Shown: positions 51,301 through 62,885, counted from the stretch's first letter. The stretch: 64,000 nucleotides of DNA from Flaccisagitta enflata (GCA_965153355.1 OZ231126.1:72416001-72480000); one strand, 5' to 3'. Notes: a model not told the origin generated them from the letters alone. Program-made: numbers and translations.

Positions 51301-51746
51301 ATTATCTGAGCCCTTGATCCATACTCGTATTTTTCTTATCAGCCTCAATTTGGAACTCCAGCGCAATCCCCAAATTGAACATTGACGAGTGTGCCAACTT
51401 AATAAGTAGTCTATAGAATTTCTGTACCTCGCTACACTTCTTGTGTGAATAAACAACATATATTAATAGAGGAGGATTTCAACAGATCCATCTAGAAAAA
51501 AATGTAACCTTTTTTTATAGTTTCATAGTTTTATGTTGATATATCGTACGAAATAAATGAAAAATATTATTCATAAAGTGCATCGTTGTGCTGCATGATA
51601 TTTATAAAAATATAAAATTGAAAAAAAAAATTGTAAATAAATATGAAAAAAAAAGTAAAAAAAGAAAAACAAGAATTGAAAAGTGATAAATGAAAAATAT
51701 ATTCATGATAGTATCTCTTTATTCATATCAAATAATATAATTTTTA
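51301..51746. other. Unassigned AT-rich sequence
   Basis: No gene or bounded element recognised. Confidence 0.5.
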
Positions 51747-51825
51747 GTCGCATGCACGCGACTCTACACCCCGCTTTGTCTGTCTGTCTGTCTGTCTGTC
51801 CATCTGTCTGTCTGTCTATTTTTAT
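51747..51825 (+). mobile_element. Family B head with GTCT microsatellite
   Basis: TTTTTAGTCGCATGCACGCG, then ACTCTACACCCCGCTTTGTC and GTCT units. Hairpin AGTCGC/GCGACT. No tail found. Confidence 0.6.
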
Positions 51826-52106
51826 CAATTTTATTTCCTGAACTCATTTTAAGTCATTCAAGAGTATGTCAAGTCAACCAGAGTCAATCTAAGTCATTCT
51901 AAGTCATTATGTAAGTCTTGCACGCAATTTAAAACTCAACTAACTATTAAAAAACCAGGGGATACATTTTCTTCAGGCCGAGTTTGGATACACTTTTTTT
52001 TTTTATAAAAACGTCATTTTTTTGGCAAGCCTTCAATGTTCTTAAATTTTGAGCAGTTTTAAGGCTTGAATGTTCTAAATTGTTCTTAATTGAAATGCAC
52101 TTTTTA
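51826..52106. other. Short diverged AAGTCATTC repeats and AT-rich DNA
   Basis: AAGTCATTC-like words recur at about 51850-51910. Nothing else recognised. Confidence 0.4.
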
Positions 52107-52250
52107 GTTGCGGACACGCAACTCTAGAAGAGGCTTTGTCCATCCGTTGGTCCGTTGGTCCGTTGGTCCGTGGTGATCGAGTTGCAAAGTGTGAAAACGC
52201 CCCTGCCCACCCATCCGCAACTGGTATTAGCTGTGTATCCGGCATTGTAT
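52107..52250 (+). mobile_element. Family B hairpin-GTCC element, near full length
   Basis: TTTTTAGTTGCGGACACGCA, ACTCTAGAAGAGGCTTTGTC, GGTCCGTT units, then the tail AACGCCCCTGCCCACCCATC and GTGTATCCGGC. This is the family's forward orientation. Confidence 0.8.
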
Positions 52251-52865
52251 ACCTTCAATTAAAAACATTCTTAATCATTTTATTAAGAAGAAAATGAAGG
52301 AAAATGTTAATGAGGCAACAAAGCAGTAGGTTTTAACATTCAAAGTGTATTAAAAAAAAGAAATGAAATGTAGTTTTAATATCAAACCCTCAAACTCCCA
52401 GTGGGAGTTCCATGAGGTATTTCCAAAGTCGGTAGTACAATCGCCAATACAATCAGGAGGGGGTGAAAGCGAGTTGGGGTAAAATTACATATGGCCGTAA
52501 TTCACAAAAATGTATAGTATTCGTATCGTTTCCTATGCACGAGGTTAGCATAAGATCTAACGATGGAAGCGTCACATGTTATTATCAACATCTACTAACA
52601 CATATGGAATCCAAATCAGATAGAAATAGGTATCATCTCAAACTAATAAAAACGAGGTATCACATTTAAACATAGATCAGCAGCGTCCACCCGTTATCCA
52701 AACAACCATCAACAATTAACAACTAATTTCGCCGTGACTCGCACTTTCTCAAGTCTCACCCCATCACCACTTTGTTAATCTTCATAATAAATCTCAGTGT
52801 GATATTTTCCACTGGTACCAAAAAGCGATTCAAGAATGTCGCGCCGCAAAAATAAAAGCAAAAAT
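52251..52865. other. Unassigned sequence
   Basis: No gene or element recognised. Confidence 0.5.
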
Positions 52866-53197
52866 GGTATTAGTAATCAATTTTTATGCAAAGTCATAGG
52901 AAAGTTCTCTATCGGAGGGATATGACTCAGAATCATGTACACAGATAAGCCACGACAAAAATTTGGTCCTGGGACCTCTAAAAATTAGCGCCGCCACCCC
53001 CCTCATATCCCATAGAAAATGCACAGGGAAGAATTTTTGCCTATGTTTTATTATGGGAAAGGGGGTGGGTGGCGGCGCCAATTTATAGGGATTCCAGGGC
53101 TAAATTTTTTTCACGGACCAACTATAAACATGATTTTGGGCCATATCCCTTCGATAGAGAACTTTTCTATGACATCGCATTAATTTTTGTTAGGCTA
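52866..53197. mobile_element. Foldback element, copy 2
   Basis: Same family as 5462-5806. ATAGGAAAGTTCTCTATCGG on the left is inverted as CGATAGAGAACTTTTCTATG on the right. The central GGTGGCGGCGCCAATTT is also conserved. The ends are less clear than in copy 1. Confidence 0.6.
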
Positions 53198-54918
53198 TTA
53201 TCAATATTAATCATGGGGAAGCATCTTCTATCATCTTTGTCAAGGTCTCAAGTAATTCTCGCGGCCAACGTGTCAACCCACAAATCTACCAATATCAGAT
53301 ATCAAAGTTGACTAGGAATACAGCACAGGGGGGGGGGGCAAGAGAATCAACTTGGTAATCAACCCATAATCATCTAAATCAACAGAATCAATCCGGCAAT
53401 AAAAATGATGTAAAGAATAATGTAATCTTATTTCAAAATTGAATCCAGTAAATCTAGCTCGCACGTAAAGCATGGATAAAGTGGGGGAGGGGGGAATCAA
53501 AAATCAAAAACAGTTAATTCTAAGAAGTGGAAGAATCATCCGGTAGGGCAAAAATAAACAAATCTTCAATGTAGTCGTCATTCAGAGAAAAGCCAAAAGT
53601 TAAAACTCGTTTGGGACACAGTCATGTCAAAAGGACAGAAATTGCAGTCTAATTCACGTTCAATGCCCATGATTTTACACACCCTGTCGAGAACAGTATC
53701 TCTTCCTTCATATTTCCCATAATCATACACCATATCACTGATAAAACTGGTCAACATTATAATGTCACCAATTCTACTCGTCGCTCAATCTTCAATCTGC
53801 TGCCGGAATGACTGGGACCTAAATAGTTCTCTGGCACGCAACGAGCTCATGTATTGGGGGAGGTCGAATATACATTTGAGAGATCTATTATAAAGATTTT
53901 CTACCTTTTGCCAATTTTTCTCCGACATGTTCTAATCAATGAAATTAGAAAAATACATGCTATATATTGAGAAATGATTTGCTGAGCAGAAAAGATATAG
54001 AGTCTGTCTTTTTATAAAGAACAATTGATTAAAAAAGCCTCAGAAAAAATATGTTCTTAGATTTCTATGAAATCAAGCCTAATGTTCTTAGATTTTTTTT
54101 AGAAATGAAGCCTTCCAATGTTCTTAGCATATTGTTAAATTTTTGACAATTTGAAGCTTAACCTTCTTATAAACATGGTTCTTATAAAAAAAACTTGATT
54201 TCCTCACTAGAAAATGTGGTTAAATAGTACTTAAAGTTCATTTTTTTACAGATTATGACAATTTTTTCCTCTAATTTATTGACTGGCAAGTTCCTTTTAA
54301 CAACTCAGGCTACATAACTAGTTGTAATGCTGGAAGAAAATGTTAAGAAGCATATATTATAATTTTCTTATAAAAAGAAATTAGCAAAAACGCCAAAAGT
54401 CGTTGCGAAACTGTCTTTTTGAGCTTTTCGCGGTTTTTTGTTGTCAACCAATCAAGCTCAGGAAAGTTTCAAACATCATATCTGGGACCTACTCACATGT
54501 TTTTTTTGGGTAGCCAGGGAACCATTCTCAAAACAACATTTTTTTCAAGAATCTTGTATCCCCTTTCTATTGCGCCCGTCACCAAGTCAGTTCTTTCTCT
54601 TCATCCTTTCCTCCTAGTCGCAGTGTTTGTTGATCTCTGCTCTCTGATCTTTTCTCCCTTTCACCCCTTCAACCTTCTAAACCCTTTCAAACCCATCTCC
54701 ATCCTTTTGTTTTACTATTCAGACTCAGTCCTCGTGATTTTTTTCTTTCATTGTTTCTTTCTTCTTTCTTCAGTTTCTTCTTTTTTTCTCTCTCTCTTCA
54801 CATTTTTTTTTCTTTTTCTATCCAAGGAATTGTTTTGATGAATTCTCCGTCGCCAAACACGCGTGGAATCCAAATTTGACTGAAGCTAAACCATGTTCCC
54901 GCTTAAGATATGCGACTT
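53198..54918. other. Unassigned sequence
   Basis: No convincing gene. It includes a G run near 53330 and T/C-rich DNA at about 54580-54830. Confidence 0.45.
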
Positions 54919-54921
54919 TAA

Positions 54922-55172
54922 GGGGGCGTTTCTAGTCAAAGACGATCGCGTTTTGAATGGGCCACTCGGTCGCTCGCTACGTTCATTGGCTCGCACCGCT
55001 CACTCCGCTCACTCGCTCCGCAGCGCTCTGCTTCACTCGCTCCGTTCACGGGCTCGCTCACTCACTTTACTCACTCCCTCATGGGGCAGTTGAAAATCTT
55101 GAATGTGTGTTCATGCTGTTATCGCGTTTCATGGGAACAGACGCGTTTTCTATCTTCACTAGAAACACGCCC
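54922..55172. mobile_element. PIF/Harbinger-like MITE
   Basis: The left end GGGGGCGTTTCTAGTC and right end ACTAGAAACACGCCC are inverted with a few mismatches. TAA flanks both sides (54919-54921 and 55173-55175), as expected of PIF/Harbinger. The core has repeated CTCACTCGCTCCG-like words. No transposase. Confidence 0.6.
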
Positions 55173-55249
55173 TAAGTAGTTTCCGCCCAATCTTGCAAAA
55201 AAAAGAAAAACCAGTGGCTGTCGCCAATACTGTGGATCGCGATGTTTTA

Positions 55250-55500
55250 TTTGTTGTTTTTTTTTAATTTTTTTTTTTATTATAAATTTTTCTCATTTTC
55301 TATTTTTCATTATTTTTTTATTTGCATTTTTTTTTTACTTTAATTTCTTTATTTTTTCACATTTTCAAATTTTAAATTTTTATTTTTTTTTATTTTTTCA
55401 CTTTTTCACTTTTTCATTTTTTTATTTTTTCACTTTTTCACTTTTTTACTTTTTTTACTTTTTTTCTTGTTACTTTTCATTTTCTACTTTTTTAAACATT
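55250..55500. repeat. T-rich low-complexity DNA
   Basis: Poly-T with TTTTTCAC and TTTTTATT words. Confidence 0.85.
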
Positions 55501-55624
55501 TCATAACATGCATTAATACATACAAAATTCAAATATAAAATTTAGATAAAAAAAACCCTGAACTATAAGTGAATTGCTAAATTTGGTGAGCATTTCAAGT
55601 TCCATGGTATTCAATAGCTGAAAT

Positions 55625-55625
<1 letters not shown>

Positions 55626-55710
<85 letters not shown>

Positions 55711-55737
55711 TCTCTCTCTCTCTTTCTCTCTCTCAAA
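55626..55737. repeat. (CT)n microsatellite
   Basis: CT run with a few TTTCTC breaks, just before the satellite array. Confidence 0.95.
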
Positions 55738-56736
55738 AAATCAAGCAGTGGGAAAAAAACAAAAGGCAAATTGAGATAAAGTTTAAGACATCTGGTGGAT
55801 GAATTAAGACAAACTTAAACAAAAGACAGGTGAGGATATTTTTGAGATAGAAAAAAGTTTTGGGATAAAAAAAATATGATTGATGATTGTTATTGATGAT
55901 GAGGTGGAAAAAACAAAAGATTGACATAGAGATAAGTAGAGACATCTTGAAAGAGAAAAGATAAAACAACCAAAAGACTAAGGTGAGGAAATATTCTTGG
56001 GATGTAAAAAATGAATGAATGATATAGATGAAACAAAAGATTTACATAGAGATAAGTGGAAACATCTCAAGAAAAAAAAAGTAACACAAACAAAAGACTA
56101 AGGTGAGGATACATTCTTGGGATAATAAAACTACAGAATATGATAGACATTGAAAATGCAAATAGCAAAAAGACTTTTAAAGTGATATGTGGAGACATCT
56201 TGACAGAGAAAAATAACACAAACAAAATATTAAGGTGAGTACACATTCTTGGGATTGAAAAAAAAAATTACAGAATATCATAGATGATGAGGATGAAAAA
56301 AACAAAAGATTTATATAGAGATAAGTGGAGATATCTTGAAGAAAAAAAATAGCACAAACAAAAGACTAAGGTGAGGACATATTCTTGGGATAAAAAGAAG
56401 AGCTTTGTAAAGTGAATAGAGCGCAGAAACGATAATGTTACTCCTATTTTAATAACTGATACATTTTTTGTCAACAAATGTCACTTTTACTATTTGAAGA
56501 GAAAAAATGGCAAAAAAACATTTTTTGTATTGATTTTAGCCTTTTTTCATCAAATCACTACAAAAATAGGCTAAACTAGCTATACTAGAATTATCTAGAT
56601 TATCAAATCTCCACTAGGACAGGTGTGCACTAGCTTGTACCGAAATGACAATAAACAATAAAATCAGAACTCCACAAGTAGTTCTTATTGTGGGGCTGTC
56701 ATGAGCTTCCAATGACATCACTTTTGGTCTGAAACA

Positions 56737-56897
56737 AGGCCGGATACATGGCCACCAGTTGCGGATGGGTGGGCAGGAGCGGATATGCGCATTTTCACAC
56801 TTTTTGACTTGTGCTCACCGACGGACCAACCGACCGACGGACCGACCAACGGACGGCCGTACAAAGCCTCTTATAGAGTTGCGTGTCCGCAACTAAA
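56737..56897 (-). mobile_element. Family B element inside the hAT-like left arm
   Basis: Runs from CAAGGCCGGATACATGGCCA through GACCGACGG units to AGAGTTGCGTGTCCGCAACT and a short A-run. The opposite arm lacks it, so its ends are fixed to within a few A residues, with no clear target duplication. Confidence 0.85.
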
Positions 56898-57246
56898 AAT
56901 TGCATCTTGCTGTCCGCGCCTTACCTTGAATTTTCCCTCAGCCTATGGGAACCAAAAATTCCAAAGTGCTAAAATCTCTATTTTGACTGCAGATTTGAAA
57001 TCTGCAGAAAAAAACTGTTAATAGAAAGTGCTTTCCTTTTTTCAATATTCCAACTAGAAGGTGCTCAAAATGAGTGTCAAAGTTTGCAAAACTTACCTTT
57101 CTCTTTCATTTATATGTAAAATCGCCGAACTTACCTTTTTTTATATCTTTAAGATGAATTTTGACTATGATCCCGAAGGAATATTGAAAAAAGGAAAGCA
57201 CTTTTAATTAACAGTTTTTTCTGCAGATTTCAAATCTGCAGTCAAA

Positions 57247-57372
57247 ACTGAAATTTTTGGTTTCCCATAGGCTGAAATTTTTGATTTTCCATAGGCTGAA
57301 ATTTTTGGTTTCCCATAGGCTGAAATTTTTGGTTTCCCATAGGCTGAAATTTTTGGTTTCCCATAGGCTGAA
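57247..57372. repeat. 24-bp minisatellite, about five units
   Basis: Unit GCTGAAATTTTTGGTTTCCC plus ATAG. The complementary left arm has one unit (near 56940), so the array grew after the palindrome formed. Confidence 0.85.
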
Positions 57373-59257
57373 GGAAAATTCAAGGTAAGGCGCGGACAGC
57401 AAGATGCAAATTTTTCAGACCAAAATTGATGCCATTAGAAGCCCAAGACAGCCCCACAACAAGAACTACTTGTAGAATTCTGATTTTATTGCTTTTAGTC
57501 ATTTAGGTACAAGCTAGTGTGCACTAATACTGAACTATCATTACAAGCAACATTTCCAAAAAATATGCAGCATAAAATTTGCAACAGGGTCCCAAAGGAA
57601 ACTCAACAGATTTTCAATGCATTTTTCTAGTACCAATATAGTAATCTATTTATTTTTTATTAAATTACTGTGATTTCTAAAGGCAATAGTACTACAAAAA
57701 TAGGCTAAACTAGTTATACTAGAATTATCTAGATTATCAAATCTCCACTAGGACAGGTGTGTACTACTACTGAACTATCATTACAAGCAATATTTCCAAA
57801 AATTATGCAGCATAAAATTTGCAACTGGGTCCCAAAGGAAACTCAACAGATTTTCAATGCATTTTTCTAGTTCTATAATGGTAATCTATTCATCTTTAAA
57901 AATACAGTAGATGTTAAGATTAAGAGTATATTTTTGTTATTTCTCTCAATACACTCATTGACCTCTGTCATACAACTTATAATTTACCCCTGACCTAAAA
58001 AAAAATGCTTTTTGTCTAAGATCGATTGATACTGTACGTTCCCGTTAAGTGGCGTACACGGCCAGGCCACTTGACAACACTCAGAATAACAGAATATGAT
58101 TGATGGTGAGGATGAAAAAACAAAAGATTTACGTAAAGATAAGTGGAGACATCTTGAAAGAAAAAAGATAAAACAAACAAAAGACTGTGGTGAGGACACA
58201 TTCTGGGGATGAAAAAAATAATAAATGATATAGAGGAAACAAAAGATTTACAAGATTTACAAGTTCTGGTGAGTGAGGACATCCATTGAGAGAAAAAAAG
58301 ACTATTACAAAGAAAAGATTGTGGTGAGTGAGGACACACTTTTGGGATGAAAGAAATTGTTAGGAAATGGTGATTAAGGACATTCTTTAAAAGAAAAACA
58401 AAAGACTATCAAAGAAAAAAGATCTGGTGAGTGAGGACATCTATTGAGACAAAAAAAAGACTGCAACAAACAAAAGATTGTGGTGAGTGAGGACACATTT
58501 TTGGGATGAAAAAAAAAATCCTTAGAAATGGTGAGTGAGGACATTCTTTGAAAATAAAAACAAAAGGCTATAAAAGAAAAAAGGTCTGGCGAGTGAGGAC
58601 ATCTACAGGGTGTCCCAAGTCAGTTGCAACATAAAGAATCAACATATCTCTGCTTCTAGGTCCCCAAATCAATTTCTGAAAAAAGATCTAAAAAGATCTT
58701 GGTCTGCACTTTTTACATGCAAAATTTCATGATAATCGGACAATTTGTTTAGGGGCCACATTTCTTTGAAATACACAAGTGATTTCTGACCATGTCTTTT
58801 CTTAGTTTTTTACTTTTTGCTGTACTTGGCAGTAGCTGTCTTTAATTGCTTGTCATTTTTCAACCAATTGAGCTAAAACCCTGCGATTGGTCTCAAATGG
58901 CAGATAATTTGTCATAGATTTTGAATCACCAAAAAAATTTGACAATTTTTCAAGATTTGATAAGATTTTCATTGTTTTTTTCCTGATTTTCATTTTTGAT
59001 TTTTATAATGTTTGACCAAAATCCTTAATAAAGTCATGAATTGTCAAAATTTTCCAAGATTTCTATGCAGATGTACAATCTATGTACAATTATCTTTCAT
59101 TTGAGACCAATCCCAGGTTTCTGGATCAATTTGTCATAAAGTGGCAGAGAGTTCAAGTCAGCTACTTTCAAATACAGCCATAAAAAAGATAATTCTTCAC
59201 TTAATGTTACCACTCATTTGATGTTCTTCTGACCCGCAACTATCCAATACTCAAAGT

Positions 59258-59505
59258 GCACCTTGATCTGGGGGCTGAGAAAAACCCAAGATGAATCTCA
59301 ATAGCTTAAATTACATGAAAAGCATACTTCTAGCTGCCCCAGTGAGATGAAATTTTACATGAAGAAAGCTGATGGTTTTGCAGAGCTTAAGTTAAAATTT
59401 CATCTCACTGGGTTAACTAGAAGTATGCTTTTCATGTAAATTAAGCTATTGAAACATGCTAGATTCATCTAGGGTTTTTCTCAGCCCCCAGATCAAGCTG
59501 AAGTG
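59258..59505. repeat. Internal palindrome in the MITE
   Basis: CTTGATCTGGGGGCTGAGAA on the left is inverted as CAGCCCCCAGATCAAG on the right. AAGCATACTTCTAG and its inverse lie inside. Confidence 0.8.
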
Positions 59506-59522
59506 GAGGTTTGGTATGACAA

Positions 59523-59678
59523 CAAGGCCGGATACACGGCCATCAGTTACGGACGGGTAGGCAGGGGCGGAAATGCGCGTTTTCCCACTTTTTGACTCAA
59601 TGGTTACGGACGGACCGACTGATGGACCGACCGATGGACGGACAAAGCCTCTTATAGAGTTGCGTGTCCGCTACTAAA
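59523..59678 (-). mobile_element. Family B element inside the MITE
   Basis: CAAGGCCGGATACACGGCCA, GCGGAAATGCGCGTTTTCCC, GGACCGACTGATGG units, then AAAGCCTCTTATAGAGTTGC and GTCCGCTACTAAAAA. One stem base is changed (CTACT for CAACT). Confidence 0.8.
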
Positions 59679-60335
59679 AAGTGCAGACCTAGATCTTTGT
59701 AGATCTTTTTTCAGAAATCAATTTGAGTTCCTAGAAGCAGAGATATGTCAATTTTTTATGTTGCAACTGACTTGGGACACCCTGTATGGAGAGAAAAAAA
59801 GACTACAACAAACAAAAGATTGTGGTGAGTGAGGACACACTTTTGAGATGAAAAAAAATCCTTAAGAATAGTGAGTGAGGATATTCTTTGAACATAAAAA
59901 CAAAAGGCTATTAAAGAAAAAGGGTCTGGTGAGTGAGGACATCTACTGAGAGAAAAACAAGACTACTTCAAACATGAGATTGTAATGAGTGAGGACAAAC
60001 TTTTTAGATAGAAAAAATTATTAGGAAATAATGAGTGAGGACATTTTTTGAAAATAAGTGAGGACATCTATGGAGAGAAAAAAAGACTATTACAAACAAA
60101 AAATTGTGGTGAGTAAGGACACACTTTTGGGACAAAAAAATCCTTTGAAGAAAAAAACAAAAAACTATCAAAGAAAAAAAAGTCTGGTAAGTGAGGACAT
60201 CTATCGAGAGAAAAAAAGACTACTACAAACAAAAGATTGTGGTGAGTGAGGACACACTTTTGGGATGAAAAAAAATCCTTAGAAATGGTGAGTGAGGACA
60301 TTCTTTGAAGAGAAAAACAAAAGACTATCAAAGAA

Positions 60336-61081
60336 TAGCAGCCCAAAGGCAGTAAGTGGTCAGCGGTACCCGTGCCCTGCTTGAGTAGTATGTGATTTAG
60401 GTTGAGGGGGAGCAGGGCAGCGGCCCCGAAGGGGACGAAGTCCTGTAAAACACAGGGGGAATCTGTCCGTCCGTCCATCCGTCCGTCCGTCCTTCTCTCA
60501 GCCTTCCTTCTGTCTAGGAAGCCCTGTTATTCAAACTCTCATTGAATAACATGGAGAAATGACAAAAGGCAGTATATGGACAAGGGTACCCCTGCTCTTC
60601 TTGAGAAATTTGTAGGTTAAGTTGAGGGGAGGAGCAGGCCAGAATCTAGGTCTCAGAAGCTGGGGTCAGAGTCTCTGAGGCCAGGATTTGGGTCTTTGAG
60701 GCCAGGATTTAGGGCCTTGAGGCCAGGTCCTGGGTCCGGGAGGCCAGAATATGGGTCATAGAGATCAAGATCTAGATCTCTGAGGCTAGGATTAGGGTTT
60801 TAGAGGCCAGAATCTGGGTATTAGAAACCAGGATCTAGATCTTAGGGGCCAAAATGATAGAATTTTGACCAAAATTCAGTTTTCTAGCCAGAATTGTGAT
60901 TTGCTTGATTTGGGCCATTTTGCTTGGATTTGAGCCATTTTGCTGATTTGGGCCCCAAAGGAGACAAAGCCCTGAGAATGGGGTGGGGGGGGGACGGACG
61001 GACGGACGTACGGACGGACGGACGGACGGACAGATTCCCCCTGTGTTCTACAGGACTTCGTCCCCTTCGGGGCCGCTGCCC
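60336..61081. mobile_element. Family A element, symmetric copy within the satellite
   Basis: The satellite gives the empty site (ATCAAAGAAAAAGGGTC). The element starts TAGCAGCCCAAAGGCAGTAA and ends CCGCTGCCC, with only A residues at the junctions. The left head (60410-60500) and the inverted right head (61018-61081) carry CCCC-GAA-GGGG and GGAC-GAA-GTCC hairpins, each next to a GTCC run. A degenerate ~24 bp GAGGCCAGGATTTGGGTCT array fills about 60640-60860. Confidence 0.8.
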
Positions 61082-62000
61082 AAAAAGGGTCTGGTGAGTG
61101 AGGACATCTATTGAGAAAAAAAAAGACTACTACAAACAAAAGATAGTGGTGAGTGAGGACACACTTTTGGGATGAAAAAAAATCCTTAGAAATAGTGAGT
61201 GAGGACATTCTTTGAAGAGAAAAACAAAAGACAATCAAAGAAAAAGGGTCTGGTGAGTGAGGACATCTATTGAGAGAAAAAAAGACTACTACAAACAAAA
61301 GATTGTGGTGAGTGAGGACACACTTTTGGGATGAAAAAAAATCCTTAGAAATGGTGAGTGAGGACAGTCTTTGAAGAGAAAAACAAAAGACTATCAAAGA
61401 AAAAGGGTCTGGTGAGTGAGGACATCTATTGAGAAAAAAAAGACTACTACAAACAGAAGATAGTGGTGAGTGAGGACACACTTTTGGGATGAAAAAAAAT
61501 CCTTAGAAATGGTGAGTGAGGACATTCTTTGAAGAGAAAAACAAAAGACAATCAAAGAAAAAGGGTCTGGTGAGTGAGGACATCTATTGAGAAAAAAAAA
61601 CTACTACAAACAAAAATAAGTGGTGAGTGAGGACACACTTTTGGGATGAAAAAAAATCCTTAGAAATGGTGAGTGAGGACATTCTTTGAAGAGAAAAACA
61701 AAAGACTATCAAAGAAAAAGGGTCTGGTGAGTGAGGACATCTATTGAGAAAAAAAAAGACTACTTCAGACAAAAGATAGTGGTGAGTGAGGACACACTTT
61801 TGAGATGAAAAAAAATCCTTAGAAATGGTGAGTGCGGACATTCTTTTAAGAAAAAAACAGAAGACCATCAAAGAAAAAGGGTCTGGTGAGTGAGGACATC
61901 TATTGAGAAAAAAAAAGACTACTACAAACAAAAGATAGTGGTGAGTGAGGACACACTTTTGGGATGACAAAAAATCCTTAGAAATGGTGAGTGAGGACGG

Positions 62001-62885
62001 CAAAAAAAAAAAAAAACAAAAATTTACCCAGGACTAAGTGGATCTTGCTTCGCTGCGATCCACAAAAAAACACAAAAAAAGTGCCCACACACTCTAGTTT
62101 CAAATTAGTTATCCTATATATATCTTTGCTAAACTTTAATTGCGCTACATATTCGGAAGATAAATGAATTTTCAAGAACTAAAATGGTTAAGTTCTTAGA
62201 ATTCATTCTTCTGCCAGAAGTTCACTCCCAAAATCGTGGCTCACAAAACATGACTCATAATCAAAGGGAATGCGCTATGCTTCAAGAAGAGCCACTGGAA
62301 TACTCGTCTTCTATCTTACCTCAGTGTGAAGTACTCAGATAGGTACTGTGGAAGTATCTTTTGATATTCTAAGTAGCTTTGAACAATATTTGTGCACCTG
62401 CTGACCCAAAAACTCTCACTATTCTCGATAAATGCATAATGAGTGATCAGTGATCAGTGATATCTGTAAACCCTACATTTTACTATCGATGTGAACTCCA
62501 AAAAAAGAGAGAATAAGAACTTTTCATCAAAAAGTAGACCAAAAATATGGTCTATTCACCGAGATGTGACATATGCGTTCAAACTGTATGTAAAGCTGGT
62601 TATTGTGCACCGTCAAATTATCACTCTTGTCTTAACTTCGTCTTAAATCTCCAACCCTGTATTGACTCTTTCAACGTTGGATTGTCGACGGTTCGCGTCG
62701 CCCGATCGCGCCTAAGAACTCGATTCTCAAATGTCGTCTCAGCGAAAACAAGAAATTCCGATCAAAACCAGGCAAATTGGGAAAGATATGAAGAAGACAA
62801 AAACAAGATAACAATCTGTCAAAACAAAACATCAAAACGCGCCCCACTACAACAGTCGCAGACCTCGACCCAGAAGCGACGCAGA
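62001..62885. other. Unassigned sequence
   Basis: Includes a GTGGATC/GATCCAC hairpin at about 62038-62063. A cysteine-containing open frame from 62547 runs into the CT tract. I do not recognise it and do not call it a gene. Confidence 0.45.

Larger units (their letters stand above)
56631..57516. mobile_element. hAT-like inverted-repeat element with 8-bp target duplication
   Basis: The ends TAGCTTGTACC and GGTACAAGCTA are flanked by the direct 8-mer GTGTGCAC (56623-56630 and 57517-57524). The second copy of the surrounding duplication has GTGTGTAC once at this place, so it is an empty site. Arms of over 300 bp stay complementary. The left arm has gained a family B copy, and the right arm a 24-bp minisatellite. 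No transposase. Confidence 0.85.
56545..57910. repeat. ~250 bp direct duplication, one copy holding a hAT-like element
   Basis: The segment starting ACAAAAATAGGCTAAACTAG and ending near CAATGCATTTTTCTAGT occurs twice (from 56571 and from 57693). The first copy carries the insertion at 56631-57516. The second is uninterrupted. Confidence 0.8.
58606..59784. mobile_element. Tc1/mariner-like MITE in the satellite array
   Basis: The ends CAGGGTGTCCCAAGTCAGTT and the exact inverse are flanked by TA (58604-58605 and 59785-59786). The satellite unit (GACATCTATGGAGAG) supplies the empty site. Arms extend imperfectly for about 100 bp. The interior contains a second palindrome (59258-59505) and a family B copy. 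No coding content. Confidence 0.85.
55770..62000. repeat. Satellite array, period ~159 bp made of three ~53 bp subunits, with insertions
   Basis: The best-kept part is 61084-62000, where AAGGGTCTGGTGAGTGAGG recurs at 61084, 61243, 61403, 61561, 61718 and 61877. Each period holds three subunits starting with a form of GGTGAGTGAGGACA. Diverged units without the third subunit fill 55780-56400 and 58080-58605. The array is interrupted by a duplication with a hAT-like element (about 56405-58080), a MITE (58606-59784) and a family A element (60336-61081). One minus-strand frame stays open across several units because 159 is a multiple of three; I do not regard it as a gene. Confidence 0.85.

Noticed and set aside
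60876-62003. Minus-strand frames up to 201 codons with a repeated S-S-L-T-I-S-K-D-F-F motif
   Set aside because: The period is ~159 bp, a multiple of three, so one frame stays open across satellite units. Units vary in length and the frame breaks at insertions.
62547-62884. Cysteine-containing frame starting MVYSPRCDICVQ
   Set aside because: No family recognised, and it runs directly into a CT tract without a splice site or stop of its own.
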